DNA of 64,000 bases. Origin: Heliorestis convoluta (GTDB lineage Bacteria; Bacillota; Desulfitobacteriia; Heliobacteriales; Heliobacteriaceae). Numbering within the stretch: position 1 is the stretch's first letter; every line of letters starts with the position of its first letter. The notes under the pieces were generated by a model, which was given only the letters and a program-made list of their open reading frames with translations, was not told the origin of the DNA and made no database searches. Both the position numbers and the translations under genes were made by a program. Location: positions 310,001 to 374,000 of the forward strand of contig NZ_CP045875.1 in NCBI RefSeq assembly GCF_009649955.1, given 5' to 3'. Of this stretch, positions 1 to 7,913 are shown in pieces.

Positions 1-1092
1 AGAGCTTTTCAGAACACCGACTTTTCCATTGTTGTTACTGATAATTGTGGTAGCATCACAATATTCTTCATAAGTAACTGCTTGTAAAGCATTCACAGGT
101 CGAATATGAGAAGGATGAATCACCGTTTTTCCACATAAACCATTGGCTTGATCGAAGAGAATTTCACGAATTAAGCCGTCTATATAACGAGAGATTAGCT
201 GTTGGCGAAAGGCAAGGCCTCGATGACCATATCGTTCAAAAGGTGCTTCCCGTAGCTTAGGCTTTAATACGCGATTGTCAGAGGGAAAATATTCCCAGAC
301 CGGTCCAGAAATGACATAAGAGTCATCAATACGGCCAAATAGATTGACAATATCACCAATGCAATCTTGCAAAGGGGCAATGTCATATAAAGTAAGATCA
401 GGGCTTCTGCGAATGCCAAAGAGGCTACAAAAATCAGTAGCGCCAATTCGTATATTCAAAATCATATCTTTATAGGGTAGTAACAGTGCTTTCAAAGCCA
501 CTAAAGCATCCAGACGAGACTCTTTATATAAGATATCTCTTGTCTCTAAGATAGGCATGCCATAGAAAAAAGGAAGAGGCGACAAAGCCCTTTGTGCTCT
601 AATAGAATCGTTTAACTGACGTAGTAACTGAAGATAGACGGAACCATTTTGTTGCGAAAATTTCGGAAAAACAAATCCTTGAAGCAAGCACCTACCTGCT
701 ACCACAGAAGGCCACAATCTCTCTATAATTCGTTGAAATTGCTCGGGACTCCGAAGACGCAGAAAAATTAAGGGCAAGCCAACTTTCTGTTCCCTAGACA
801 AGGTCTGCCATGCTTGTTCTAGTTGACTCAGTTGGGCAAAAAGTGCTTCCTCTGCTTCCGCAACTTCTTCATCACCGATGGCATCTTCTAAGCAGATAAC
901 CATGGAAGTTAGCTCTTTATGTTTACAAGTGATTAAATCCTCCGCAATACGAGGACGATGGGCTGGCATGTACAAGGTTGCGCCGAGTGCATGGGCCAAT
1001 GTATTCCTATCCCAAGTAGGACCATATGGTTCTGGAGGAATATAAAAAATCCTCTCTATTTCTGCCTTGTCTAAATCGTTAAAATGGATCAC
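1..1092 (-). CDS. CitE-like (HpcH/HpaI family) aldolase of the Ter cluster, partial at left edge
   Basis: Continuous reading frame of 364 codons that runs off the left edge, so the C-terminus is missing. The start is read as GTG at 1092, with a GAGGA ribosome site eight bases upstream; the only nearby ATG gives a five-codon frame. The start of the TIM barrel is visible: LYMPAH near residue 40 and CLEDAIGDEE near residue 67, the latter resembling the LEDA motif of citrate lyase beta/malyl-CoA lyase proteins. Such CitE-like lyases are known members of the biosynthetic module of Ter clusters, where the substrate is not established. It lies 33 bases downstream of the AIM24-like gene on the same strand, so co-transcription is likely. 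Family placement is firm; the reaction is unknown. Confidence 0.8.
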   Translation of the reverse strand, partial: MIHFNDLDKAEIERIFYIPPEPYGPTWDRNTLAHALGATLYMPAHRPRIAEDLITCKHKELTSMVICLEDAIGDEEVAEAEEALFAQLSQLEQAWQTLSREQKVGLPLIFLRLRSPEQFQRIIERLWPSVVAGRCLLQGFVFPKFSQQNGSVYLQLLRQLNDSIRAQRALSPLPFFYGMPILETRDILYKESRLDALVALKALLLPYKDMILNIRIGATDFCSLFGIRRSPDLTLYDIAPLQDCIGDIVNLFGRIDDSYVISGPVWEYFPSDNRVLKPKLREAPFERYGHRGLAFRQQLISRYIDGLIREILFDQANGLCGKTVIHPSHIRPVNALQAVTYEEYCDATTIISNNNGKVGVLKSS

Positions 1093-1125
1093 CCATCGCT
1101 TCCTCGCTTTCGGCCTTATAGTAAA

Positions 1126-1815
1126 TTAGGCTCCAGGACGCCCCCCGGGAATGAACTTTTTAATCCAGTTGCCAAAGCCTCCTGGGTTCCGCGTCTGTAT
1201 AAGTACTGTTCCTGGACCTCTAAAACGACAAACGGCAATTTCTCCCGATGTGAAAGTATGTATCCAACTGCTTGAGGCTCTTTCGATTTTATAGTCCATA
1301 TAGTCAGGCCATGCTACCAAGTGATGATTATCAATGATAAACTCTTCCCCTGCATCAAGGTTGATGGCATGAATCCCGCCATAGCTATTTACAAAAACTT
1401 TGCCATAACCACTTACTTTGACAACAAAAAAGCCTTCTCCCGAAAAGAAACCTTGCATTAAGTTTTGCATCTTTGTTGATACTTGTAAATCTTGCGTGCC
1501 TGCTAAAAAGCCGTCTTTCTGTACGATCAAGTTATAGGTGCCATCAAGTTTAATATCGATAATATCACCTGGTATAGAAGGCGCTAACAAAACGGTCCCT
1601 GGGCCTCGGTTGGCTGTCAAAGTTTGAAAGAAAAATTTCTCTCCCGCTAACATTCGAGCGATGCCTTGCATGATACCTCCGTGGACAGAACCCATAACAT
1701 CGACGGTGGAAGACATGGCTACCATCGCATCGGCTTCAGCTTTGATACTTTCTCCTTTTTGCAATTGCATTTCTATAATCGGAAAAGCTCCGGGGTACAG
1801 TATCTTATAATCCAT
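1126..1815 (-). CDS. AIM24 / TIGR00266 family protein
   Basis: A 229-residue protein rich in Gly and beta-strand patterns, with no signal peptide or membrane segment. The N-terminal part (MQLQKGESIKAEADAMVAM) and the repeated GPGTVLL/GPGTVLI segments (about residues 70 and 203) match the AIM24/TIGR00266 family, a double beta-helix fold of unknown biochemical role. The start has a clear GAGGTGA site. It sits between the kinase and the aldolase genes, as AIM24-like proteins often do in Ter-type stress clusters. The eukaryotic AIM24 is mitochondrial; the bacterial function is not known. Confidence 0.75.
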   Translation of the reverse strand: MDYKILYPGAFPIIEMQLQKGESIKAEADAMVAMSSTVDVMGSVHGGIMQGIARMLAGEKFFFQTLTANRGPGTVLLAPSIPGDIIDIKLDGTYNLIVQKDGFLAGTQDLQVSTKMQNLMQGFFSGEGFFVVKVSGYGKVFVNSYGGIHAINLDAGEEFIIDNHHLVAWPDYMDYKIERASSSWIHTFTSGEIAVCRFRGPGTVLIQTRNPGGFGNWIKKFIPGGRPGA

Positions 1816-1840
1816 GGTTTCACCTCTTCTGCTTTATTGA

Positions 1841-3259
1841 TTATGACTGATTCAGCATCTGAACGTAGACAATTCTGCCATGCGTTTCGGTAGATAGGCG
1901 GATTTGTTGACCTTCTTGAAGGGGAATAAATTGCTTTCTGGGAATCGTTTTTTGTATACCTTTTTCTATCAACTGGGCATCCATATCGAGATTGTAAAGA
2001 TACCATCGATTCTCGTGATAGTGAAAATACCCTTGCGGTGTTTTATCAGCATTTTCGCCAGCACGAATGTGATCAAAGACATGCCATTTATAAAGATAGA
2101 GGCCTGGCCATACAATGAGTTGACGTCGTTCATTGATAAAGTGGCCTGGTTTGCCCCTTTGTTCTTTGTAAAACTGCAATAGTGGAACAGGATGGTGGGT
2201 CATTTTTTGCCCACAGCCGGGACAAGTAGCGCCGTAGACAAACCATTGTAACTCGCATTGGCTATTGGAACAAGGATGAATGAGATCGGTTGTCCGAATC
2301 AAAGCTTGTTCCCAGTCTGCTGCGGTAGGACGGTAGTCCGGCTCATGGAGATACTTGACAAAAGATTTGTTAATTAACTCAGCGAGATAAGTCCCCAATC
2401 GTTCAAAGCTGGTAAAAGTGCCTTGTGGTCGATTGCTTTGATCATGAGGATGTTCAATAAAAAGAGCTTTTGCACCCATGGACAGCTTTTCATCTTCTTC
2501 TGCCGAAAGGGTGGAATTTATCTTCGGTCCTCGCAGAGGATGACGAAAGAGTAAGGTCTGATATACAAGGACAGCCAGTGCATGTAAGTCTGTGCGGATA
2601 GACGGTGCCCCTTGGCCCATAATCACTTCAGGCGCAATCAAGCCTGGCGTACCTGCTACACTCGGTGGGTAAACCTCTGGTACGACAAGGCTATCGAGAT
2701 CGATCATATTGACAGTGCCAATCACAGGATCAGCCAAAAAATTATTGTATGATAAATCAGAATGGGCCAGGCCCGCCGAATGAAGTCGCCGTGTCGCACG
2801 AGCCATCATAATGGCGATCTTTAGGTGTCCCAACCAGTCTCCTCGCTCTTCTTTGCTAATTAAGTTTCTTGTACGGGGAGAAATAAACCAACTAAGCTTT
2901 TTTTCTCGTCCATCTTTGGTGAAAAATGTCGACGGATAGGCTGGTACAAGGACACCAAGCCGAGGTGCTACGACGACAGCAGCAGGCCAGCAATAGAGGC
3001 TTTTCCAGTAGTCTCCACTTTCAGGATGTAACGTCGGGTTATACTTGTAAACGATGTTTTCAATACGGCGACGGCGCTCTGGATCTTTGCTATCGTTGAG
3101 ATCTTTATAAAACTTGACAACAGACTTTCTATCTTCCGTAAAGTGTACGACCCCTTCGCTGCCTTCCCCAAGCACTTCCTGCTCATAAAAGAGGGTTGTA
3201 CCATCGGCCAGCGTTGCTTCTAAAAGTTTTTTCTTGTTTTTCTTTTTTGCTTTGGCCAT
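1841..3259 (-). CDS. Ser/Thr protein kinase with C-terminal zinc ribbon (TerY-P triad kinase)
   Basis: A 472-residue soluble kinase. Glycine loop GEGSEGVVHF at 31-40, ATP lysine in VVKFYK near 49, catalytic loop HSDLSYNN at 166-173 (HSD for HRD), metal motif DLD at 187-189 (for DFG), and activation segment GTPGLIAPE near 203-211. Four cysteines at about 330, 335, 346 and 349 form a C-terminal zinc ribbon. The N-terminus is Lys-rich. It is preceded by the PP2C gene, five bases away, and by a TerY-like vWA gene. This is the arrangement known as the TerY phosphorylation triad (vWA, PP2C, zinc-ribbon kinase). Likely function is phosphorylation of a Ter component; the target is inferred, not seen. 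Confidence 0.88.
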   Translation of the reverse strand: MAKAKKKNKKKLLEATLADGTTLFYEQEVLGEGSEGVVHFTEDRKSVVKFYKDLNDSKDPERRRRIENIVYKYNPTLHPESGDYWKSLYCWPAAVVVAPRLGVLVPAYPSTFFTKDGREKKLSWFISPRTRNLISKEERGDWLGHLKIAIMMARATRRLHSAGLAHSDLSYNNFLADPVIGTVNMIDLDSLVVPEVYPPSVAGTPGLIAPEVIMGQGAPSIRTDLHALAVLVYQTLLFRHPLRGPKINSTLSAEEDEKLSMGAKALFIEHPHDQSNRPQGTFTSFERLGTYLAELINKSFVKYLHEPDYRPTAADWEQALIRTTDLIHPCSNSQCELQWFVYGATCPGCGQKMTHHPVPLLQFYKEQRGKPGHFINERRQLIVWPGLYLYKWHVFDHIRAGENADKTPQGYFHYHENRWYLYNLDMDAQLIEKGIQKTIPRKQFIPLQEGQQIRLSTETHGRIVYVQMLNQS

Positions 3260-3264
3260 AACCT

Positions 3265-4560
3265 TTATCTCCTGTACAATATCGCCATCGTTCGATCGTC
3301 AAAGGAACCTCTGCGTTCATAGGAGAGAAACTGAAGCATTGCTTTGTCTGGCTCTGTACTGCCCTTTACAATGTCATGCACTTGTAGAAACAGTGCAGGC
3401 ATTTCTTGTTCAGCAGGAAAAAAATCATCGCAAACACCATCGCTCATAGCGGCTACAGCAAGGACATCTTTTTTAATAGAGAAGAAGATACGATGTCCCA
3501 ATTCTTGCTCGATGTTCCTAGATGTAATAAATTTTGTTTCACTGGCAAAGGTCCCTGTATCAGCACTGCCGAGTAAGGTAACTGAATCATTGCCTTGCCA
3601 AATTGCAATTGATCCATCACCAACTTGTATACTGGCTAGAACGCTTTTGCCTTGCCATAGGGTATGAACGACGAGAAGTAGAGTCGTAGACAGTTCTTCG
3701 ACTTTGGCTTGCCGTTTTGAAGCTTCTTCTTTTAGCGCTTGTATGGCTTCAAGAATGGCCGTTGTTAGATATGATTTAATCTTTAATAAGTCATTTTGGC
3801 TAGGGATTTCACCGTCCTGCTCCGCCAGTACATAATCTTTTAAGCATTGTTGCATATGCAGCAATGCTTTTTGGCAAGCAAGGGCTGCGCCGACTCTGGA
3901 ATATTTGCAAGAACCAGCTCCATCGGCTACAGCCAGCAAGGTCCACTTTCCTTCTTGGCCAATCGCGAAAGAATCTTCTCGGTGCGATCCTTTGTGAGCA
4001 TGTAGTTTCCCCCGTCGACTGGCTGCCGTGATAGACCAGACTTCATCAACCTGGTAATGAGTACTGTCTTCAAGGGGAACCCAATCCTCTGGATCGTGTG
4101 GGGGTATATCCTTCCATTCTGGGACGATCGGTTCCGGCGTTGCTGGCTGCTCTTTTGCTATCTCTTCCGTCTTTTGATTTTTCTCAAGGGACACTTCTGG
4201 CAGCTTTTCAATTATCTTTTTATCTTCTGCTCTCTCTTGAGAGGTTGGTTTAGACAAGATTTCATAAGAATAGAGGCCCTTTTGAGGTTGTAATACTTGA
4301 ATGACTTCAATCTTTCGAACAACAGGAAATTGATTTTCTGCACGACGACGATAAAGAATCTTGGGAAAACAACGTTCTAATTCTCTCGGAATTTGCTCGA
4401 TAGAGATGTTACCTTGGGCTACATGAAACAAAAAGGTTGAACGGTCGGCATCTTCGGCTTCTATAATAGACCCTTTTACGACAAAACCATATGTTCGAAA
4501 AAGAATTTCCAAATCCTCTTGTTTTTTTGGATTGAGCTGGAACTGACTCAAATCTAACAT
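3265..4560 (-). CDS. PP2C-family protein phosphatase (TerY-P triad)
   Basis: A 431-residue protein with a roughly 170-residue N-terminal extension, including a Glu/Lys/Pro-rich stretch near 110-150, followed by a PP2C catalytic domain. Metal-binding motifs are visible: HREDSF near 193-198, VADGAG near 211-216, and a C-terminal MSDGVCDDFF. Expected to remove phosphate from Ser/Thr, opposing the kinase encoded immediately downstream. The N-terminal extension resembles no domain I can name and may dock the triad partners. The preceding intergenic gap contains a GC-rich hairpin (4584-4604). Confidence 0.87.
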   Translation of the reverse strand: MLDLSQFQLNPKKQEDLEILFRTYGFVVKGSIIEAEDADRSTFLFHVAQGNISIEQIPRELERCFPKILYRRRAENQFPVVRKIEVIQVLQPQKGLYSYEILSKPTSQERAEDKKIIEKLPEVSLEKNQKTEEIAKEQPATPEPIVPEWKDIPPHDPEDWVPLEDSTHYQVDEVWSITAASRRGKLHAHKGSHREDSFAIGQEGKWTLLAVADGAGSCKYSRVGAALACQKALLHMQQCLKDYVLAEQDGEIPSQNDLLKIKSYLTTAILEAIQALKEEASKRQAKVEELSTTLLLVVHTLWQGKSVLASIQVGDGSIAIWQGNDSVTLLGSADTGTFASETKFITSRNIEQELGHRIFFSIKKDVLAVAAMSDGVCDDFFPAEQEMPALFLQVHDIVKGSTEPDKAMLQFLSYERRGSFDDRTMAILYRR

Positions 4561-4583
4561 GATCCCACTCCTTTAAAGAAAGG

Positions 4584-4604
4584 GTGCCCTGGTATGCAGG
4601 GCAC
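4584..4604 (-). terminator. Intergenic hairpin between TerY-like and PP2C genes
   Basis: Perfect 8-bp stem GTGCCCTG/CAGGGCAC with a 5-base loop, followed on the minus strand by CCCTTTCTTT and then the PP2C ribosome site. The tail is not a clean T-run, so it may be a leaky terminator or a transcript-processing/stabilising hairpin rather than a full stop. Confidence 0.5.
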
Positions 4605-4634
4605 AAGTCTCTTTCTCCTATCATCGAAGAATCA

Positions 4635-5300
4635 TTAAGGAACAATCTGAATGGTTGGAGGCGGTGGTGGTAATTCAGCAGGCTTCTCACCATCGGCTGT
4701 GAATTTTTGGCTAGCCATAGACACAGAAGCACTGACCCAACGGAAAAATTGATTAAAATCATCAGGCTGGTATGATTCCATGTGTAATACGATTTCCGTA
4801 ATTTTCTTTAATGTCGTTAAGTCCACATCAGGTCCACAACCGACAGCGATAATATTGGCCAGCTTACCGGCTTTTTGCTTCATTACATTGGCGGGTCCTT
4901 CCCAGCTATCTGTCGGTACGCCATCGGTAAGTATGAAGACGAGGGGCTTATAGTCACCTTTTTGTGTCGCTGTTGATTTCTTTACTTCTGTATCAAGGCA
5001 GCGATCGAGAATTTTTAAGGCTTCTCCTAAGGCTGTTGTACCGTTGGCATCAAGTTGTGGTTCTCGAAAGCTTTGTAGATCCGTAAGAGGTACTACTTGT
5101 TTTGCTGTACTCGAAAAAGTAATCACGCTAAGATAGGCTGTTTCAATGGCCTGAGGTTCTTTTTTCAGGGATGAGATGAGATACTTTACGCCTTGACGTA
5201 AAGCCTCAATGGGTTGTCCATACATTGAGCCGGAGGTGTCTAAGAGTAGGTAGACTGGCAATCTCCGTTGATTGGACTCCATTTTATCGAGATTTAGCAT
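4635..5300 (-). CDS. TerY-like von Willebrand factor A protein
   Basis: A 221-residue vWA domain with a complete MIDAS metal site: DTSGSM near 21-26, a central Thr and LTDGVPTD. This is the TerY type of short, soluble vWA protein, and the C-terminus is a proline run (PPPPPT). The start is placed at 5300, where an AAGGGGG site lies seven bases upstream, rather than at the longer frame from 5321. It is followed by the PP2C and zinc-ribbon kinase genes, completing the TerY-P triad described for Ter stress systems. Likely role is metal-dependent assembly or scaffolding; the partner is not shown by sequence. Confidence 0.87.
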   Translation of the reverse strand: MLNLDKMESNQRRLPVYLLLDTSGSMYGQPIEALRQGVKYLISSLKKEPQAIETAYLSVITFSSTAKQVVPLTDLQSFREPQLDANGTTALGEALKILDRCLDTEVKKSTATQKGDYKPLVFILTDGVPTDSWEGPANVMKQKAGKLANIIAVGCGPDVDLTTLKKITEIVLHMESYQPDDFNQFFRWVSASVSMASQKFTADGEKPAELPPPPPTIQIVP

Positions 5301-5392
5301 TTTGGTTCCCCCTTTAATCATAGTAGGCTTTTGCTGTATTTTTTCATCTTTGCTGATGAATGAGCCGGCTTCGGTTTGTTCATTATGAAAAG

Positions 5393-6406
5393 CTAAAAAG
5401 ATAGCCCTAACTTCTGTGCAATATCTCCGTAGGATGGATTGTTTCTATAGATTTCTTCATAATCCTTGCGAGCTTGTGCTTTTTTTCCAACTTCTTCATA
5501 CATTTGCCCTCGAAGATAGCGAATGTCAAGCAAGAGCGATTCAGGTCGATCCTTTTTCTTGCGAACGAGGCCTGTTAGCTGTTGAATGGCTGCCTCGGTA
5601 AGGTGAAGACGATACAAAGCATAAGCGCGTAAATAAAGAATATTCGTGTCTATGGGCTCATCATTATCAACGGTTTTGGTCATTTCAACCACATCGGTAA
5701 GCAAGCCTGGATCTGCTTGCTCTGCCATTGTAACGATTTCTACGAGGGAGAGACAAAGGACCTTATCACTTGGATTTTGCTCCCAGAGAAGATTGATCTT
5801 GTCGATGGCTTCTTTTTGTTTACCTTGCCGTTGGTAGACTTCGACTAGACAAAGAGTAAGCCCTCGTTCGTCAAGACGAATGGGTGCTTCGATATATTCT
5901 GTAACATCTAGAAGTAGTTCTAGGTCTGGGTTGATTTTGTTACTAATATGCCCTAGTTGCGAAGGTTGGCATTGATGAAAAAAAGATTGAGCACGAGTAT
6001 ATTCTTCACGACCCATAGCAATATAGCCACACATAAAGGCTCCGTCTGAGAGGTGCGCTATTTTCTCAAAGGCCAGATAGGCTCCGCTATAATCTTCTGC
6101 TAGTAGAGCTTGTAAGCCTGTTAGATACTGTTTCTCTTCTGTCGATAGAAGCATCTGACGAAAAAAGCCAAGATCAGCCTGCTGAGACGCTGATGGCCTT
6201 GTGTTCTGTTTTTGTTGGGAAGACCAGCCTTTTGCTTTTGTGTAATAGAGTCCTGTCCCTGGTAAGCCCAGTGTGGTTCGTGTTCCTTTGGAACCAACGG
6301 TGTAACGCATTCCTCGGGGGCCAAAGGAAAAGGAGGGCCCAGACTTACTTAGGTTCATTGTAACGCCGGGGGCAAGTTTGATACGCTTGAAAAAACGAAA
6401 AGCCAA
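5393..6406 (-). CDS. DUF4236 domain protein with TPR-like C-terminus
   Basis: A 337-residue protein. The N-terminus (FRFFKRIKLAPGV, then NLSKSGPSFSFGPRG) is a clear DUF4236 domain, a short beta-rich module of unknown function. The remainder, about 110-335, is a helical repeat array with TPR-like spacing (for example the GAFMCGYIAMGREEYTRAQ region), a likely protein-protein scaffold. The start is taken at TTG 6406, ten bases after AAGGGG, because DUF4236 proteins normally begin at this MAFRF-like position; the GTG at 6415 sits too close to the ribosome site. It is embedded in the Ter operon and presumably serves it. Confidence 0.72.
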   Translation of the reverse strand: MAFRFFKRIKLAPGVTMNLSKSGPSFSFGPRGMRYTVGSKGTRTTLGLPGTGLYYTKAKGWSSQQKQNTRPSASQQADLGFFRQMLLSTEEKQYLTGLQALLAEDYSGAYLAFEKIAHLSDGAFMCGYIAMGREEYTRAQSFFHQCQPSQLGHISNKINPDLELLLDVTEYIEAPIRLDERGLTLCLVEVYQRQGKQKEAIDKINLLWEQNPSDKVLCLSLVEIVTMAEQADPGLLTDVVEMTKTVDNDEPIDTNILYLRAYALYRLHLTEAAIQQLTGLVRKKKDRPESLLLDIRYLRGQMYEEVGKKAQARKDYEEIYRNNPSYGDIAQKLGLSF

Positions 6407-6482
6407 CTTGATCACGCCCCTTGTTCACCTGTTACCTTTCCTACTTTAGATCACTTCGTGCATACATCATAGAGGACGTAGA

Positions 6483-7754
6483 CTAAATTACAGTAACACC
6501 ATAAGTATGACAAAGTGCCTTTAGACCTCCATGATAGCCAGCACCTACAGCTGCAAAGCGCCAATGATTTCTGTAGCGATAAAGCTCGCCAAGGACGATT
6601 GCTGTTTCTAAGACAAAGGCATCGGGTACGGTAAAGCGAAACAGTTCTTTTTGACCAGCCATCATTGTGAGGTAAATATCAGTAAGGTAGGAAAAGTTTT
6701 GACGCCGTTCTTCTGCTTCATAGATCGATAACGTCATGACGAGCCGCTGTACATCAGAAGGTACTTTAGACAGATCTATGGAAACTTGTTCCTGATCGGC
6801 AGAAGCCAAACCTTTTTCAAGGCGGAGATAGTCGTTGCTTGGATTTCCATAAAAAAGCAAGTCTTGATCATGACGTACTTTTTGTTGAGCGTCTAAAGAA
6901 AAAACAGCGCTATCTACTTCAAAATCGGGTCGTTCAACTTTCCAGCCAAAGGCGATTGTAACGATGTTCTTATCTGCACTTAGTTCCGCAAGATCAATCC
7001 GTTGTCCTTTTAAGAGACCCCTTGTAGAGGAGAGGCTTGGTGCTGATGCCTGCGCAGAGGGCTCCATGGATTCGTGGGGCTTCGTATTTGTCCTTCCACT
7101 TCGATGGGCTTCCTCTCTTCGCTCTGCTCGCTCGGCAGGAGACCAGACGGTTCGATTTTCTGGTACTTCTGCTTCCGTAGTTGTAGATGCTGTCACTGTG
7201 ATCGCTCTTTGAAAGATGGAGTGGAGCACAATCTCTCCCCAGAGAAGGCTATGATCTGGCAAGGGGTCAATCGCTATTTCTATAACATTGCTTCCCGCTT
7301 GTAAATATTCCGGTGTCAAGCGAAGACCACTAATTTTGGATTCTAGTCGACAGGGTACCGGTACATTGACTCGAAAGGTTCGGTGCGAGGCTTGATGAGC
7401 TGGTAAGTTACCGAGTTCAAGAAGAGCAGGCAGGTGCCACTTTTCTGACTCTCCCGGTACCCCTTCTACATGGCCTCGGATTTTTACATCTTCAAAGGTT
7501 ACCTTTCTCTGGTTAAGAATTTTAATGGCCACTTGATTGCTTTTTCTATCTCCTAGTGCCTCTACCGATATCTTTCTGATCGTAACTTGATCAGAATCGA
7601 TAATCAATACAGGATCGGATTGGCTCCAGAGAGTGGCTCGATGGCCTTCAATAACCATAGGATGACGAATATGTAAGGGACCAGCCCATTCGCCAGGTGG
7701 TAAAAGCAACTTTCCTTGTGCTATCGCTTGATTATAAAGCTCTTGTAAGGTCAT
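6483..7754 (-). CDS. TerD-domain protein with beta-helix-like N-terminal region
   Basis: A 423-residue soluble protein. Residues about 1-110 have a periodic beta pattern (LHIRHPMVIEG, VLIIDSDQVTIRKISVE, VTFEDVKIRG) resembling a right-handed parallel beta-helix. Residues about 120-240 include a second beta-rich section and a charged linker. Residues about 255-423 form a TerD domain (IAFGWKVERPDFEVDSAVFSL and the terminal GELYRYRNHWRF / GAGYHGGLKAL). The acidic loop present in canonical TerD proteins (GDN...GDGDGDDE) is replaced by LEKGLASADQEQ, so one calcium site looks eroded. It follows the calcium ATPase. Role unknown beyond Ter membership. Confidence 0.8.
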   Translation of the reverse strand: MTLQELYNQAIAQGKLLLPPGEWAGPLHIRHPMVIEGHRATLWSQSDPVLIIDSDQVTIRKISVEALGDRKSNQVAIKILNQRKVTFEDVKIRGHVEGVPGESEKWHLPALLELGNLPAHQASHRTFRVNVPVPCRLESKISGLRLTPEYLQAGSNVIEIAIDPLPDHSLLWGEIVLHSIFQRAITVTASTTTEAEVPENRTVWSPAERAERREEAHRSGRTNTKPHESMEPSAQASAPSLSSTRGLLKGQRIDLAELSADKNIVTIAFGWKVERPDFEVDSAVFSLDAQQKVRHDQDLLFYGNPSNDYLRLEKGLASADQEQVSIDLSKVPSDVQRLVMTLSIYEAEERRQNFSYLTDIYLTMMAGQKELFRFTVPDAFVLETAIVLGELYRYRNHWRFAAVGAGYHGGLKALCHTYGVTVI

Positions 7755-7836
7755 TCAATCTCACCCGCTTTTATCTCTCTTCAGCAAGGAGTTGGCTATT
7801 TCTGTATAGCAATCTCAATCATAAGGACTATTGATT

Positions 7837-7875
7837 GATGGCGCCCCCTTGCAGTGTATGCATTGGGACGCCATC
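7837..7875 (-). terminator. Intergenic hairpin downstream of calcium ATPase gene
   Basis: Stem GATGGCG/CGCCATC with inner CCC/GGG pairing and a long loop, located between the ATPase stop and the next TerD gene. The minus-strand tail (AATCAATAG) has no T-run. The loop and 3' arm share CTGCAAGGGG and CGCC with the hairpin at 12004-12034, suggesting a common processing element rather than a simple terminator. Confidence 0.4.
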
Positions 7876-7913
7876 ATCTTTCCACGAACAACTACGTTTC
7901 GCTCTTATACATC

